NCBI GenBank assembly: GCA_019638805.1 | Contig: JAHBTA010000006.1 | Span: 53,349-117,348, forward strand | DNA length: 64,000 nucleotides | Reading direction: 5' to 3' | Source: Microbacteriaceae bacterium | GTDB taxonomy: Bacteria > Actinomycetota > Actinomycetes > Actinomycetales > Microbacteriaceae | In this document: positions 1-9,446 of the stretch, piece after piece | How the letters are laid out: each line of letters opens with the position of its first letter | Position numbering within the stretch: position 1 is the first letter of the stretch | Notes under the pieces: model-generated | Database searches by the model: none | Seen by the model: the letters and a program-made list of their open reading frames with translations, nothing else | Told to the model about the DNA's origin: nothing | Position numbers and translations under genes: made by a program

Positions 1-1226
1 AGCACGTAGTCCAGAGGCTCGTCGTTGACGAGCATGAGCACGATGCAGGCCGCCGCGACGATGGTCGCCCCCCACAGCACGACGCTGACCGCGAGGCGCA
101 GAACGTCCGGCGGGATGCGCCGCTCGTACGCCTCCATCTCGTCGTTGCCCCGCGCCTCGGCGAACGCGGCGATGAACAGGATCGCGAGCGTGGTCACCTT
201 GATGCCGCCCGCGGTCGAGGCCGAACCGCCACCGATGAACATGAGCATGTCGGTGACCAGCAGGCTCGAGCCGTCCAGCTGCCCGATGTCGATGGTCGAG
301 AAGCCGCCCGACCGCGACATGGACGAGATGAAGAAGCTCTGCAGGATGCGCTGCCCGACATCCAGGTCCGCCATCGTCCGCGGGTTGCTGTATTCGAGCA
401 CGAAGTAGGCCGCCGCGCCGCCCACCAGCAGGAGGCCGAAGGTCACGAGCGTGAGCTTGACGTGCAGGGACCACCGCCGCGGGTGGAACAGGTGCTTGCG
501 CAGCACGTAGATGACCGGGAAGCCGATGGCGCCCAGGGTCACCCCGAACATGAGCACGAGCAGGAACCACACGTCGTGGGCGTAGGGCGTCAGGCCCTCG
601 CTGGTGGGCAGGAAGCCGGTGTTGGTGAACGCCATGGCCGCGGTGTAGACCGACTGCCAGGCCGCGCTCCACGGGTCGACGCCCTGGATGAGCATGCGGG
701 GGAAGAGCAGCACGGCGACGACGGCCTCGATCGCGAGCACGCTCACCGCGACCGTCGCGAGCAGTCCGCCGGTCTCGCCCAGCCGCACCGCCTGCTCCTC
801 CGCGACCGGGCCCTTGCGGAAGCGCAGCGGGTTGGCGTCGCCCGCGGCCAGCAGCTTCTGACGCAGGCCGAGCCGGCGGCTGATGACCAGTCCCAGGATC
901 GAGGCGAGCGTGAGCACGCCGATGCCGCCGATCTCGACGCCCACGAAGACGAAGACGTGACCGAGGGGCGACCAGTAGGTCGCCATGTCCACCGTCGACA
1001 GCCCGGTCACGCAGATGACCGACACCGCCGTGAAGAACGCGTCGGAGAACGGCGCGGCCTCTCCGGAGGTCGTGGCCACCGGAAGCGAGAACAGGATCGT
1101 GAAGATCCCCACCAGGCCCGCGAACACCAGGATGGCGAAGCGGGCCGGGGTGCGGAAGGCGAAGTCGCCGACGGCATCCAGCACGCGTGCGGGAAGCGCC
1201 TCGCGCAGCACCGGCTTGGAGACCAT
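1..1226 (-). CDS. TrkH-family potassium uptake protein (3' end outside window)
   Basis: Membrane subunit of a Trk/Ktr-type K+ uptake system. The reverse strand gives about 408 residues of hydrophobic segments with pore-loop signatures such as FTAVSVICVTGLSTVD and FTNTGFLPTSEG, typical of TrkH/KtrB. The ATG at 1226 is preceded by a purine-rich AGGGAAG. The C-terminal part, probably only some tens of residues, lies left of the window. A TrkA/KtrA RCK partner would be expected downstream but cannot be seen. It is transcribed divergently from the ArsR gene. The family call is strong; ion and coupling details are not shown by the sequence. Confidence 0.9.
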   Translation of the reverse strand, partial: MVSKPVLREALPARVLDAVGDFAFRTPARFAILVFAGLVGIFTILFSLPVATTSGEAAPFSDAFFTAVSVICVTGLSTVDMATYWSPLGHVFVFVGVEIGGIGVLTLASILGLVISRRLGLRQKLLAAGDANPLRFRKGPVAEEQAVRLGETGGLLATVAVSVLAIEAVVAVLLFPRMLIQGVDPWSAAWQSVYTAAMAFTNTGFLPTSEGLTPYAHDVWFLLVLMFGVTLGAIGFPVIYVLRKHLFHPRRWSLHVKLTLVTFGLLLVGGAAAYFVLEYSNPRTMADLDVGQRILQSFFISSMSRSGGFSTIDIGQLDGSSLLVTDMLMFIGGGSASTAGGIKVTTLAILFIAAFAEARGNDEMEAYERRIPPDVLRLAVSVVLWGATIVAAACIVLMLVNDEPLDYV

Positions 1227-1290
1227 TTCACTTCCCTGAAAGGAATGCACCCGATAGGTGCCGACCGGGGAAGCATAGCTACCCTGGGGT

Positions 1291-1767
1291 ATGGCCGATA
1301 TCTTCGACGTGCTCGCCGACGGAACTCGCCGGGAGATCCTCTCGCGCCTCAAGGGTCACGGCGGCGAGGTGAGCGTCACCGAACTCGTGACCGAGCTGGG
1401 CATCAGCCAGCCCACGGTGTCCAAGCACCTCAAGGTCCTGCGGGAGAACGGGCTGGTCGCGGTGCGCGAGGAGGGGCAGCACCGCTTCTACCGGCTGGAC
1501 GCCGCTCCGCTGGCCGAGCTCGAGGAGTGGCTGGCCCGGTTCTCGGCGCCGGGGGCCGGGGGCGCGGATGACGACCCGGCTCACACGGTTTTCAACGCCT
1601 GGGCGGGCGCCGAGGTCGGCGATCGCGTGGGCCGGGCCGCGGCGGACACCGCGCATTCGGCGCGCGCGGCTCTGGAGGCCGCGCAGGAGAAGCTCCAGGG
1701 CGCCCAGAAGCGGGTCAGCGACCGGGTCGCGGAGCGCTTCCCGCGCTGGGGGAACGACGAGGACTGA
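1291..1767 (+). CDS. ArsR-family winged-helix regulator with C-terminal extension
   Basis: 158 aa. The first 85 residues are an ArsR-type winged helix (FDVLADGTRREIL; recognition helix ISQPTVSKHLKVLRENGL; wing with GQHRFYRLD). No metal-binding CxC or CxxxC motif is visible, so it is probably not a classical metal sensor. Residues 90-158 form an Ala/Glu/Arg-rich, probably helical extension. It is divergent from the trkH-like gene with a 64-bp gap, so it may regulate that promoter or its own. Target and ligand are unknown. Confidence 0.85.
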   Translation: MADIFDVLADGTRREILSRLKGHGGEVSVTELVTELGISQPTVSKHLKVLRENGLVAVREEGQHRFYRLDAAPLAELEEWLARFSAPGAGGADDDPAHTVFNAWAGAEVGDRVGRAAADTAHSARAALEAAQEKLQGAQKRVSDRVAERFPRWGNDED

Positions 1768-1865
1768 CCCGTCGTCGGGATGGACAGCGATCCGTCCCTG
1801 CCTCTACGCTGGACGCACTCCTGTCACAGGAGTCACACAGGCAACAGTTCGATCGGGAGGCGTCC

Positions 1866-2069
1866 GTGGCAGACCTGTCCGACGTGCGCTTCCTCACGGT
1901 CGCCGAGGTCGCCGAGCTCATGCGGGTGTCCAACATGACCGTGTACCGCATGGTCGAGTCCGGGAAGCTCCCGGCGGTACGCTTCGGGCGCTCCTACCGC
2001 ATCCCCGAGTCCGCGATCGAGGCGGTCATCGCGCCGCCCGAGTCGCAGGCCGGGCAGGGCATCGCGTAG
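1866..2069 (+). CDS. BldC-like helix-turn-helix DNA-binding protein
   Basis: 67-aa protein starting at GTG, dominated by a MerR/excisionase-type HTH (FLTVAEVAELMRVSNMTVYR, then GKLPAVRFGRSYRIPESA). This matches the BldC family, small regulators conserved in actinobacterial chromosomes and related to phage Xis. BldC controls developmental timing in Streptomyces; in non-sporulating Microbacteriaceae the role is not settled. It sits just upstream of the bS22-like gene, a common actinobacterial neighbourhood. It should not be read as a prophage excisionase, since nothing mobile surrounds it. Confidence 0.87.
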   Translation: MADLSDVRFLTVAEVAELMRVSNMTVYRMVESGKLPAVRFGRSYRIPESAIEAVIAPPESQAGQGIA

Positions 2070-2143
2070 ACTCCTCCGGTTAGGTTTCCGCGGTTCGGAT
2101 TACGAGGACCCGGGGTCCGCAATCCGTACCGAGCGAGGTGAAC

Positions 2144-2242
2144 ATGGGTTCCGTCATCAAGAAGCGCCGCAAGCGCATGGCGAAGAAGAAGCACCGCAAG
2201 CTGCTTCGCAAGACGCGTCACCAGCGTCGCAACAAGAAGTGA
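2144..2242 (+). CDS. bS22-like/AURKAIP1-COX24 domain small basic protein
   Basis: 32-aa very basic peptide ([17 protein letters not shown] at the start, RRNKK at the end), the signature of the AURKAIP1/COX24-domain family found in nearly all Actinobacteria. Mycobacterial homologues are small ribosomal-subunit proteins (bS22). The ATG at 2144 follows GAGCGAGGTGAAC, a usable ribosome binding site. A hairpin with a T-rich tail follows the stop codon directly, supporting a short monocistronic transcript. Confidence 0.92.
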   Translation: MGSVIKKRRKRMAKKKHRKLLRKTRHQRRNKK

Positions 2243-2244
2243 CC

Positions 2245-2275
2245 AGAGCGCCTCAGCCTTCGGGCGGGGCGCTCT
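2245..2275. terminator. Hairpin terminator after the bS22-like gene
   Basis: AGAGCGCC at 2245-2252 pairs with GGCGCTCT at 2268-2275, followed by TCTCTG. It lies between the stop codons of the bS22-like gene (+) and the HAD gene (-), so it may serve both directions. Confidence 0.7.
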
Positions 2276-3110
2276 TCTCTGTGGTCCCCGCGGCGGCGGC
2301 CCTGGTGTCCTTCGCGTCTTTCGAGTCTTTGGAGTCCTTGGCGTCGCGCTTGGCCCACTTCCGCACCGCCCGCGCCTCACGTCGCACCCGTCGCTGCGCC
2401 TCCCGGATGCTCTTGGGCGTGAGCCGCAGCACCGGCCAGCCGTGCGTGCGCGCGTGGATCGCCAGGATCGCGTCCGGGTTCACCACGACCCGGTTGCCGA
2501 CCGCCTCGAGCAGCGGGATGTCGTTGCGGCTGTCGCTGTAGGCCCAGCACTCGGCGAGGTCGGCCCCTGCGCCCTTCGCCAGCGCGATGGCGGCCTCGGC
2601 CTTGCGCTCGTGGTGCAGCACGTGCCCGTCGAGCCGGCCGGTGTAGACGCCGTCCTCCGCCTCGATCCGGGTGCCGAGGGCCCCCGTGAGCCCGAGCCGC
2701 CGCGCGATGAGGTCGCCGATCTCCCACGGCGTCGCCGAGACGAGCCACACCTCGTGACCCTTGCGGAGGTGCTCCTGGGTGAGGGCCACGGTCTCCGGGT
2801 AGAGGCGCTTGCGGATGCGGCGCTCCCAGATGCCCTCGGCGAGCTCGCGGATGTCGTCCTGCCGCTTGCCTGCGGACAGCTCGAGCGCCCGCTCGCGCGC
2901 CGAGACCAGGTGCGCCTCGTTCTCCCCCTTGCGGATGAACCGGCGCTGGTGCCAGGCGAACGGGGCGATGTCGCGCCAGGTGATGACCTTCTTGTTCCAG
3001 GCCTCCCGCCCGAGCTGGAACAGGCTCGTGCCGCGCATGAGCGTGTTGTCGACATCGAAGAATGCGAGGATGGGCCGCGCGCTCGCGGCCGTCGTCGCAT
3101 GCTCGGGCAT
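2253..3110 (-). CDS. HAD-IB family hydrolase (SerB-like)
   Basis: 285 aa. HAD motif I is FFDVDNTLMRG near residue 17, motif II is the VSATP segment near residue 125, and motif III is YSDSRNDIPLLE near residue 192. This layout fits subfamily IB phosphatases of the SerB/CicA type common in Actinobacteria. The last 40 residues are Lys/Asp/Ala-rich (KDSKDSKDAKD), a low-complexity tail. It is divergent from the glutaredoxin-like gene with a 17-bp gap. The substrate cannot be inferred; phosphoserine is only one possibility. Confidence 0.88.
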   Translation of the reverse strand: MPEHATTAASARPILAFFDVDNTLMRGTSLFQLGREAWNKKVITWRDIAPFAWHQRRFIRKGENEAHLVSARERALELSAGKRQDDIRELAEGIWERRIRKRLYPETVALTQEHLRKGHEVWLVSATPWEIGDLIARRLGLTGALGTRIEAEDGVYTGRLDGHVLHHERKAEAAIALAKGAGADLAECWAYSDSRNDIPLLEAVGNRVVVNPDAILAIHARTHGWPVLRLTPKSIREAQRRVRREARAVRKWAKRDAKDSKDSKDAKDTRAAAAGTTEKSAPPEG

Positions 3111-3127
3111 CCGCCTAGTCTAAAGGC

Positions 3128-3367
3128 GTGCCCTCCGTGACCCTTCTCGGCAAGCCGGGTTGTCACCTGTGCGACGATGCGCGAGAGGTCCTGACGGCGG
3201 TGCTGGCCGACTTCCCGGGGGTCGCGTTCGAGGAGCGCTCGATCCTCGACGACCCCGAGCTGCTGGACGCCTACGCCGAGGAGATCCCAGTCGTGCTCAT
3301 CGATGACCGCGTGCACACCATCTGGCGCATCGACGAGGCGCGCCTGCGCCGCGCGCTGACCCCCTGA
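3128..3367 (+). CDS. Glutaredoxin-like family protein
   Basis: 79-aa thioredoxin-fold protein starting at GTG, with the redox motif GCHLC at residues 11-15 after a first beta strand (VTLLGKP). The second half contains EEIPVVLID, giving the cis-Pro expected in glutaredoxins, followed by the last helix. This is the small DUF836-type glutaredoxin. It probably acts as a cytosolic disulfide reductant; its reductant (mycothiol system) is inferred from the host lineage only. Confidence 0.87.
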   Translation: MPSVTLLGKPGCHLCDDAREVLTAVLADFPGVAFEERSILDDPELLDAYAEEIPVVLIDDRVHTIWRIDEARLRRALTP

Positions 3368-3382
3368 CCCCGAACCGGCATC

Positions 3383-3415
3383 TCGCGCGGGTTATGGCGT
3401 GCAACACCCGCGCGA
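3383..3415. repeat. Palindrome downstream of the glutaredoxin-like gene
   Basis: TCGCGCGGGT at 3383-3392 and ACCCGCGCGA at 3406-3415 form a perfect 10-bp stem with a 13-nt loop. There is no T-run. It could be a terminator or a REP-like palindrome; only one copy was recognised here. Confidence 0.5.
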
Positions 3416-3459
3416 AGTGACCTCTCGATCCTGCCGGGGGCTGGGACTAGGCTCCCGAC

Positions 3460-4020
3460 ATGGAACGGGTGCCGGTGCTCGCGATCTGCGGATCGCTGCG
3501 GCCGGACTCGCTGCACCGGGCGCTCCTGACCGCGGTGCAGGATCGCGCCCCGCGCATCCGGCTCATGGGCGCCGAGCTGGTCCGCGACCTTCCCCTCATG
3601 GATCCCGCGCTCGACCGCCCCGACTCCCTCCCGTCCGCGGTGCGCGAGTTCCGCATGCTCGCCGAGGCCTGTGCGGGAGCGGTCATCGCCTCCCCGGAGT
3701 ACGTGCACGCGCCGTCGGGGGTCACGAAGAACGCCCTCGACTGGCTGGCCGGATCGACCGCGCTCTACGGCAAGCCCGTGCTCCTGCTGAGCGCCAGCCC
3801 CGGGCAGACCGGCGGCCTGCGCGGACTCGCGGGACTCATCCCCACCCTCCTGGCATTGGATGCCGGGCTCGTCGACCCGGTGAGCGTCTCGCGGGCGCCG
3901 CGCCGCATCCGCCCCGATGGCGAGGTCACGGACGTCGGACTCGACCTGCGGCTGGAGATCGCGGTCGAGCAGTTCGTGGACGCGATGGCCGTGGGCGCCG
4001 CGCCGCTCGCGACCCGGTAG
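3460..4020 (+). CDS. NADPH-dependent FMN reductase family protein
   Basis: 186-aa flavodoxin-fold enzyme. ICGSLRPDSLHRALL near residue 9 is the phosphate-binding loop, SPEYVHAPSGVTKNALDW near residue 79 is the family signature, and LLLSASPGQTGG near residue 108 is the second FMN contact. Such proteins reduce FMN, quinones, azo compounds or chromate with NAD(P)H. The true substrate is unknown. It is convergent with the YciI gene on the other strand. Confidence 0.88.
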   Translation: MERVPVLAICGSLRPDSLHRALLTAVQDRAPRIRLMGAELVRDLPLMDPALDRPDSLPSAVREFRMLAEACAGAVIASPEYVHAPSGVTKNALDWLAGSTALYGKPVLLLSASPGQTGGLRGLAGLIPTLLALDAGLVDPVSVSRAPRRIRPDGEVTDVGLDLRLEIAVEQFVDAMAVGAAPLATR

Positions 4021-4029
4021 TGGGCGCGC

Positions 4030-4377
4030 TCAGTCGCCCTCCACCTCGGCCATCGAGCGGGGGAACCGGGTGGGGGTGAAGTGCACGGCGCCCGCGGGCA
4101 CCTGCCAGTCCATGACCACGACGTCGAAACGTCCCGCGGCCACCGTGGGGTCGGCCTCCTTCAGGGCGCGGGCGCGCTCGACCGGCCCGCGCAGGATCGT
4201 CAGCCCGCGGAATCCCTGGTGGTCGAGCGGCCCCGCGGCCAGCAGGTCGCCCTGCTCGTGCAGGGTCGCGAGGTGGTCCAGGTGGGCGTCCTGCATCGCG
4301 CGGGCCTTGTCTGGATCCCACACCGGCGCGTCCTCACGCAGCACCAGCAGGGCGACGACGAAGGCGTCGAACTCCAT
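4030..4377 (-). CDS. YciI-family protein
   Basis: 115 aa with the ferredoxin-like YciI/YCII fold: an N-terminal strand (FDAFVVALLVL), a central HLDHLATLHEQGDLLAAGPL containing the conserved His-Asp pair region, and a C-terminal VPAGAVHFTP segment. YciI proteins are small dimeric enzymes or accessory proteins of largely unknown function. It is a single gene between a convergent neighbour and the downstream end of aspS. Confidence 0.82.
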   Translation of the reverse strand: MEFDAFVVALLVLREDAPVWDPDKARAMQDAHLDHLATLHEQGDLLAAGPLDHQGFRGLTILRGPVERARALKEADPTVAAGRFDVVVMDWQVPAGAVHFTPTRFPRSMAEVEGD

Positions 4378-4414
4378 GCGCCGAGGGTACGCCGCGCGGA
4401 CGGGTTGTGCGCCG

Positions 4415-5728
<1,314 letters not shown>

Positions 5729-5754
5729 CGATCCTATCCGTTGGCCTCGCTGCA

Positions 5755-5841
5755 AAAACTGAGGAGTTTCGCGTCGGCGGTCCCGCTTTGCCCCGATCTC
5801 CCGCGGACGGGAAGCGTTGTCTCGCGAAACTCCTCAGTTTT
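5755..5841. repeat. Long inverted repeat in the divergent promoter region
   Basis: A perfect 19-bp arm AAAACTGAGGAGTTTCGCG (5755-5773) is mirrored at 5823-5841. The 49-bp spacer contains a smaller CCCG/CGGG dyad. It lies between aspS (-) and the phosphatase gene (+). It could be a regulator site, a bidirectional hairpin or a REP-like element. It resembles in layout the palindrome inside menD at 16700-16783. Confidence 0.7.
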
Positions 5842-5863
5842 GGTCAGAACGTAGACTCGGGGG

Positions 5864-6496
5864 GTGCCCGCCGACCTCATCCGCCTCGTCCGGCACGGCG
5901 AGGTGCACAACCCCGAGGGCATTCTCTACGGGAGGCTCGAGGGCTACGCGCTGAGCGATCGCGGGCGAGCCATGGCGGATCTCGCGGCGACCTCGCTGGC
6001 CGGCCACGACATCCGCACCCTCTGGGCGAGCCCGCTGCAGCGCACGCGCGAATCCGCGGCGCCCTGGGAGGCGCGCTTCGGGCTCGAGGCCCAGATCGAC
6101 GAGCGCCTCATCGAGCCGGCCAACACCTTCGAGGGCACCAACATCCGGCGCGAGCTGCGGCGCCGCCCGCTCAAGGCGCGGCACCTCATCAACCCGGGCC
6201 GGCCCTCGTGGGGCGAGCCGTTCGTCTCGATCCAGGCGCGGATGCTCGCGGCACTCGCCGAGATCCGCTCGGCCACCGAGGGCGGCGAGGCGGTCGTCGT
6301 GACGCACCAGCTGCCCATCTGGATCGTCGCGCGGACCGTGCAGGGCAAGCCCCTGGCGACCGATCCGCGCAAGCGCCGGTGCGCGCTGTCGAGCATCACG
6401 ACCATCGCCTGGGACGGCGACCGGTTCGTCGAGACCGACTACCAGGAGCCCGCGCGCGAGCTGCTGGCCGAGTCGATCGACCTGGGGGCGGTGTGA
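5864..6496 (+). CDS. Histidine phosphatase superfamily protein
   Basis: 210 aa starting at GTG. The catalytic RHG motif is in LIRLVRHGEVHNPEG at residues 5-19, and the second active-site His is in VVVTHQLPIW near residue 150. This is the phosphoglycerate mutase-like branch. The gene stops 2 bp before the TlpA start and belongs to the cytochrome-maturation operon, a conserved actinobacterial arrangement. The substrate is unknown; a housekeeping glycolytic mutase is unlikely given the operon. Confidence 0.88.
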   Translation: MPADLIRLVRHGEVHNPEGILYGRLEGYALSDRGRAMADLAATSLAGHDIRTLWASPLQRTRESAAPWEARFGLEAQIDERLIEPANTFEGTNIRRELRRRPLKARHLINPGRPSWGEPFVSIQARMLAALAEIRSATEGGEAVVVTHQLPIWIVARTVQGKPLATDPRKRRCALSSITTIAWDGDRFVETDYQEPARELLAESIDLGAV

Positions 6497-6498
6497 GG

Positions 6499-7098
6499 AT
6501 GCCTGCCCGCGCCGCCCGGATCGCCGCGCCCGCCACGGCCCTCGTCCTTCTGCTGCTCGCCGGATGCACCTCGGGCGGCGGCGTCTCGACCGACTACAAC
6601 GGCTCGGGCGACGGCGACTACACCTCGGGCGACGGCACGACACAGTTCTGGGCGCCCGAGAACCGCGGCGACCCGATCGCGTTCGAGGGGGTGACCGAGA
6701 CCGGCGACCGGGTGTCGAGCGAGGACTTCCTGGGCGCTCCGCTGCTGGTCAACTTCTGGTACGCGGCGTGCGGCCCATGCCGCACCGAGGCCGACGACCT
6801 CAACGGCCTCTACGACGAGTACTCGGGGCAGGGCGTCGCGTTCCTCGGGGTGAACATCCGCGACGACGCCGCGAACGCGCGCTCGTTCGAGAAGGAGCAC
6901 GACGTGCCCTACGCCTCGATCCTCGACGTACAGGATGCCGCGGTCACCCTCGCGTTCGCCCGCCCGGCCCCGCCGAGCACGACCCCCACGACCTTCCTCC
7001 TCGATGCCGAGGGCCGGGTGGCCGCGCGGTTCACGAGCGCGATCGACCCGCGCGTCGCGGTCGTCGCAGCCATGATCGACGACGTGCTCGCCGAGTGA
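6499..7098 (+). CDS. TlpA/ResA-type thiol-disulfide lipoprotein
   Basis: 199 aa. An N-terminal signal with lipobox LLLLAGC indicates an exported lipoprotein. The thioredoxin domain carries the active site WYAACGPCR near residue 92. TlpA/ResA proteins reduce apocytochrome c cysteines outside the membrane before heme attachment. It directly precedes ccdA, resB and ccsB, so the role is well supported by context. A paralogous pair is carried by the mobile element at 61793-63100. Confidence 0.9.
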   Translation: MPARAARIAAPATALVLLLLAGCTSGGGVSTDYNGSGDGDYTSGDGTTQFWAPENRGDPIAFEGVTETGDRVSSEDFLGAPLLVNFWYAACGPCRTEADDLNGLYDEYSGQGVAFLGVNIRDDAANARSFEKEHDVPYASILDVQDAAVTLAFARPAPPSTTPTTFLLDAEGRVAARFTSAIDPRVAVVAAMIDDVLAE

Positions 7099-7108
7099 GT
7101 GGCACGCC

Positions 7109-7843
7109 GTGACTCCGGGCGAGATCGTCGTCAGCGGCGGGCTGTGGCTCGCGCTGCCGATCGCGCTCGCCGCGGGACTGCTGTCGTTCCTCTCGCCCTG
7201 CGTGCTGCCGCTCGTGCCGGGATACCTCGGTTACGTGAGCGGGGTCGCGAGCGGGGCGGAGCGCCGGCGCAGCCGCATGGTCGCCGGGGCCGGGCTGTTC
7301 ATCGCCGGGTTCAGCATCGTGTTCCTGGCGCTGTTCCTGCTCGCGGGCACGGTCGGCGTGTTCTTCGTGCAGCACCGCGATCTGCTGCTGCGCATCGGCG
7401 GGGTCATCATCATCGTGCTCGGGCTCGTGTTCATCGGGCAGGTGACCGTGCTGCAGCGCACCGTCAAGCCGGGGTGGCAGCCGCGCACCGGGCTGCTCGG
7501 GGCGCCGCTTCTGGGCATCGTCTTCGCCCTCGGCTGGACGCCGTGCGTCGGGCCGACGCTTGCCGCCGTGAGCTTCCTCGCGCTCGACGGCGGAGACCCG
7601 GGCCGCGCCCTGCTCATCGGGCTGTTCTACTGCATCGGGCTCGGGGTGCCCTTCCTCCTGGTCGCGTTCGGGTTCGGCTGGGTCGGGGGGTCGATCGCCT
7701 GGGTCAAGCGCCACATCCGCGCCGTCAACATCGCGGGCGGCGTGCTGCTCGTGCTCATCGGCGTGCTCATGGTCACGGGAGCCTGGACCTGGCTCATGTC
7801 GAGCATCGGGGCGGTGATCAGTGACTTCGCCATCGCGCTCTGA
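7109..7843 (+). CDS. ccdA: Cytochrome c biogenesis protein CcdA
   Basis: 244 aa, six predicted membrane helices. It has the CcdA/DsbD-beta signatures [20 protein letters not shown] near residue 27 and GWTPCVGPTLAA near residue 144, whose cysteines form the transmembrane redox pair. It passes reducing power from cytosolic thioredoxin to the TlpA protein encoded just upstream. The 3' end overlaps resB by 23 bp, indicating translational coupling. Confidence 0.94.
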   Translation: MTPGEIVVSGGLWLALPIALAAGLLSFLSPCVLPLVPGYLGYVSGVASGAERRRSRMVAGAGLFIAGFSIVFLALFLLAGTVGVFFVQHRDLLLRIGGVIIIVLGLVFIGQVTVLQRTVKPGWQPRTGLLGAPLLGIVFALGWTPCVGPTLAAVSFLALDGGDPGRALLIGLFYCIGLGVPFLLVAFGFGWVGGSIAWVKRHIRAVNIAGGVLLVLIGVLMVTGAWTWLMSSIGAVISDFAIAL

Positions 7844-9446
7844 CCGTCCCGCCGACCACGTCGACAACGCGGGCGCCGTCACCAACCCGCGGCTCGGTCC
7901 CGTCGGCTGGCTGCGCTGGGGGTGGCGTCAGCTCACGAGCATGCGCACGGCGCTCGTGCTGCTGCTGCTCATGGCGCTCGCCGCGATCCCCGGCTCGCTC
8001 GTGCCGCAGCGCACCTCCGACCCGAACGGCGTGATCCAGTTCCAGCAGCGCGACCCGGAGACCTTCCGGGTGCTCGACTCGCTCGGGCTGTTCAGCACCT
8101 TCGCGTCGCCGTGGTTCTCGGCCATCTACCTGCTGCTCTTCGTCTCGCTCGTCGGATGCATCATCCCGCGCACCAAGCACCACCTCGACGCCCTGCTGGC
8201 CCGCCCGCCGCGCACCCCGGCGCGCCTGCAGAAGCTGGCGGCCTTCCAGACTGCACCGACCGAGGCGGATGCCGATACGGCGATCGAGGCGGCGCGCGTC
8301 CTGCTGCGGAAGCAGCGATACCGTGTCGAGCGCTACGGCGACGCTTCGACGGGCTCGATCAGCGTGTCCGCCGAGCGCGGGTATCTGCGCGAGACCGGCA
8401 ACCTGGTGTTCCACGTCGCCCTGGTCGGGATGCTGCTGACCGTGGGCGTAGGCGGCGGCTTCGGCTACACCGGCCAGCGCATCCTCGTGCAGGGCGAGCC
8501 GTTCACCAACGTGCTCGCGAGCTACGACTCGTTCACGCCGGGGCGCTTCTTCGAGGAGAGCGCGCTCGAGCCGTACTCGCTGCGCCTCGACGCCTTCGAC
8601 GCGACCTATGAGTTCGACCTGACCACGCGCGCCTGGCACCCGAGCGACTTCACCGCATCGCTCGGTACGCGCCTGCCCGGCGGTGACTGGGACAGCACCG
8701 ACCTCAAGATCAACGCCCCCGTACGCATCGGCGGCACCGACGTGTACCTGCTCGGCAACGGGTACGCCCCCGTGGTGACGGTGCGCGACCCGGACGGCAC
8801 CGCGATCTTCAGCGGTCCCGTGCCGTTCCTGGCGATGGATGCCAACCTCACCAGCCGCGGGGTCATCAAGGTGCCCGACGGGCTGGCCGAGCAGGTCGCC
8901 TTCTCGGGGTTCTTCTACCCCGATCCGCTCGCGCTGAGCGACGGAACCTTCACCTCGTTCTCGCCCTACGACAACGGGGAATCGCTGCTCTCGCTCTTCG
9001 CCTACACGGGCGATCTCGGGCTGGACGATGGCGTCGGCGTCAACGTGTACTCGCTCGACCCCACGACCCTCACCCAGATCGCGGGGGGTGATTCCGGGAC
9101 GCCCGCGCTGCAGTTGAACGAGGGCGATGTCGCCGAGCTGCCCGGCGGGCTCGGCACCATCGAGTACGAGGGGCTGCGCCGGTACGTGAGCATCGACATC
9201 CACCACGACCCGACGCCGGGCTGGGCGCTGCTGTTCGCCGCGCTCGTGCTGGGCGGGCTGCTGCTCTCGCTCTTCGTCCCGCGGCGGCGCGTGTGGGTCA
9301 AAGCCGTGACGGATGCCGGGGTCACCCGCCTCGAGTACGCGGGCCTCGCGCGCGGCGAGGACCCGACGCTCGAGGCCGCCGTGACCGAGCTCGCGCGGCA
9401 GCACCGGGAGGCCCTGGGCGAACCGGAACCTAGGATGGAGCCGTGA
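7821..9446 (+). CDS. resB: Cytochrome c biogenesis protein ResB
   Basis: 541 aa. Hydrophobic segments occur near residues 40-60 (ALVLLLLMALAAIPGSLVPQ), 95-115 and 190-210, followed by a large extracytoplasmic domain and a final helix near residue 470 (LLFAALVLGGLLLSLFVP). This is the ResB/Ccs1 layout. ResB and CcsB form the system II cytochrome c synthase that attaches heme to CXXCH motifs. Its stop overlaps the ccsB start by 4 bp. Confidence 0.93.
   Translation: MTSPSRSDRPADHVDNAGAVTNPRLGPVGWLRWGWRQLTSMRTALVLLLLMALAAIPGSLVPQRTSDPNGVIQFQQRDPETFRVLDSLGLFSTFASPWFSAIYLLLFVSLVGCIIPRTKHHLDALLARPPRTPARLQKLAAFQTAPTEADADTAIEAARVLLRKQRYRVERYGDASTGSISVSAERGYLRETGNLVFHVALVGMLLTVGVGGGFGYTGQRILVQGEPFTNVLASYDSFTPGRFFEESALEPYSLRLDAFDATYEFDLTTRAWHPSDFTASLGTRLPGGDWDSTDLKINAPVRIGGTDVYLLGNGYAPVVTVRDPDGTAIFSGPVPFLAMDANLTSRGVIKVPDGLAEQVAFSGFFYPDPLALSDGTFTSFSPYDNGESLLSLFAYTGDLGLDDGVGVNVYSLDPTTLTQIAGGDSGTPALQLNEGDVAELPGGLGTIEYEGLRRYVSIDIHHDPTPGWALLFAALVLGGLLLSLFVPRRRVWVKAVTDAGVTRLEYAGLARGEDPTLEAAVTELARQHREALGEPEPRMEP

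Noticed and set aside
462..1571. Long plus-strand frame opposite the trkH-like gene
   Set aside because: Translation is Arg/His/Gly-rich with no domain, while the minus strand gives a clear TrkH and the plus strand from 1291 an ArsR protein in another frame.
1866..2069. Prophage excisionase
   Set aside because: The HTH is excisionase-like, but the chromosomal BldC context with the bS22-like gene and no mobile genes argues against it.
7818..9404. 528-codon minus-strand frame
   Set aside because: Antisense of resB with low-complexity composition.
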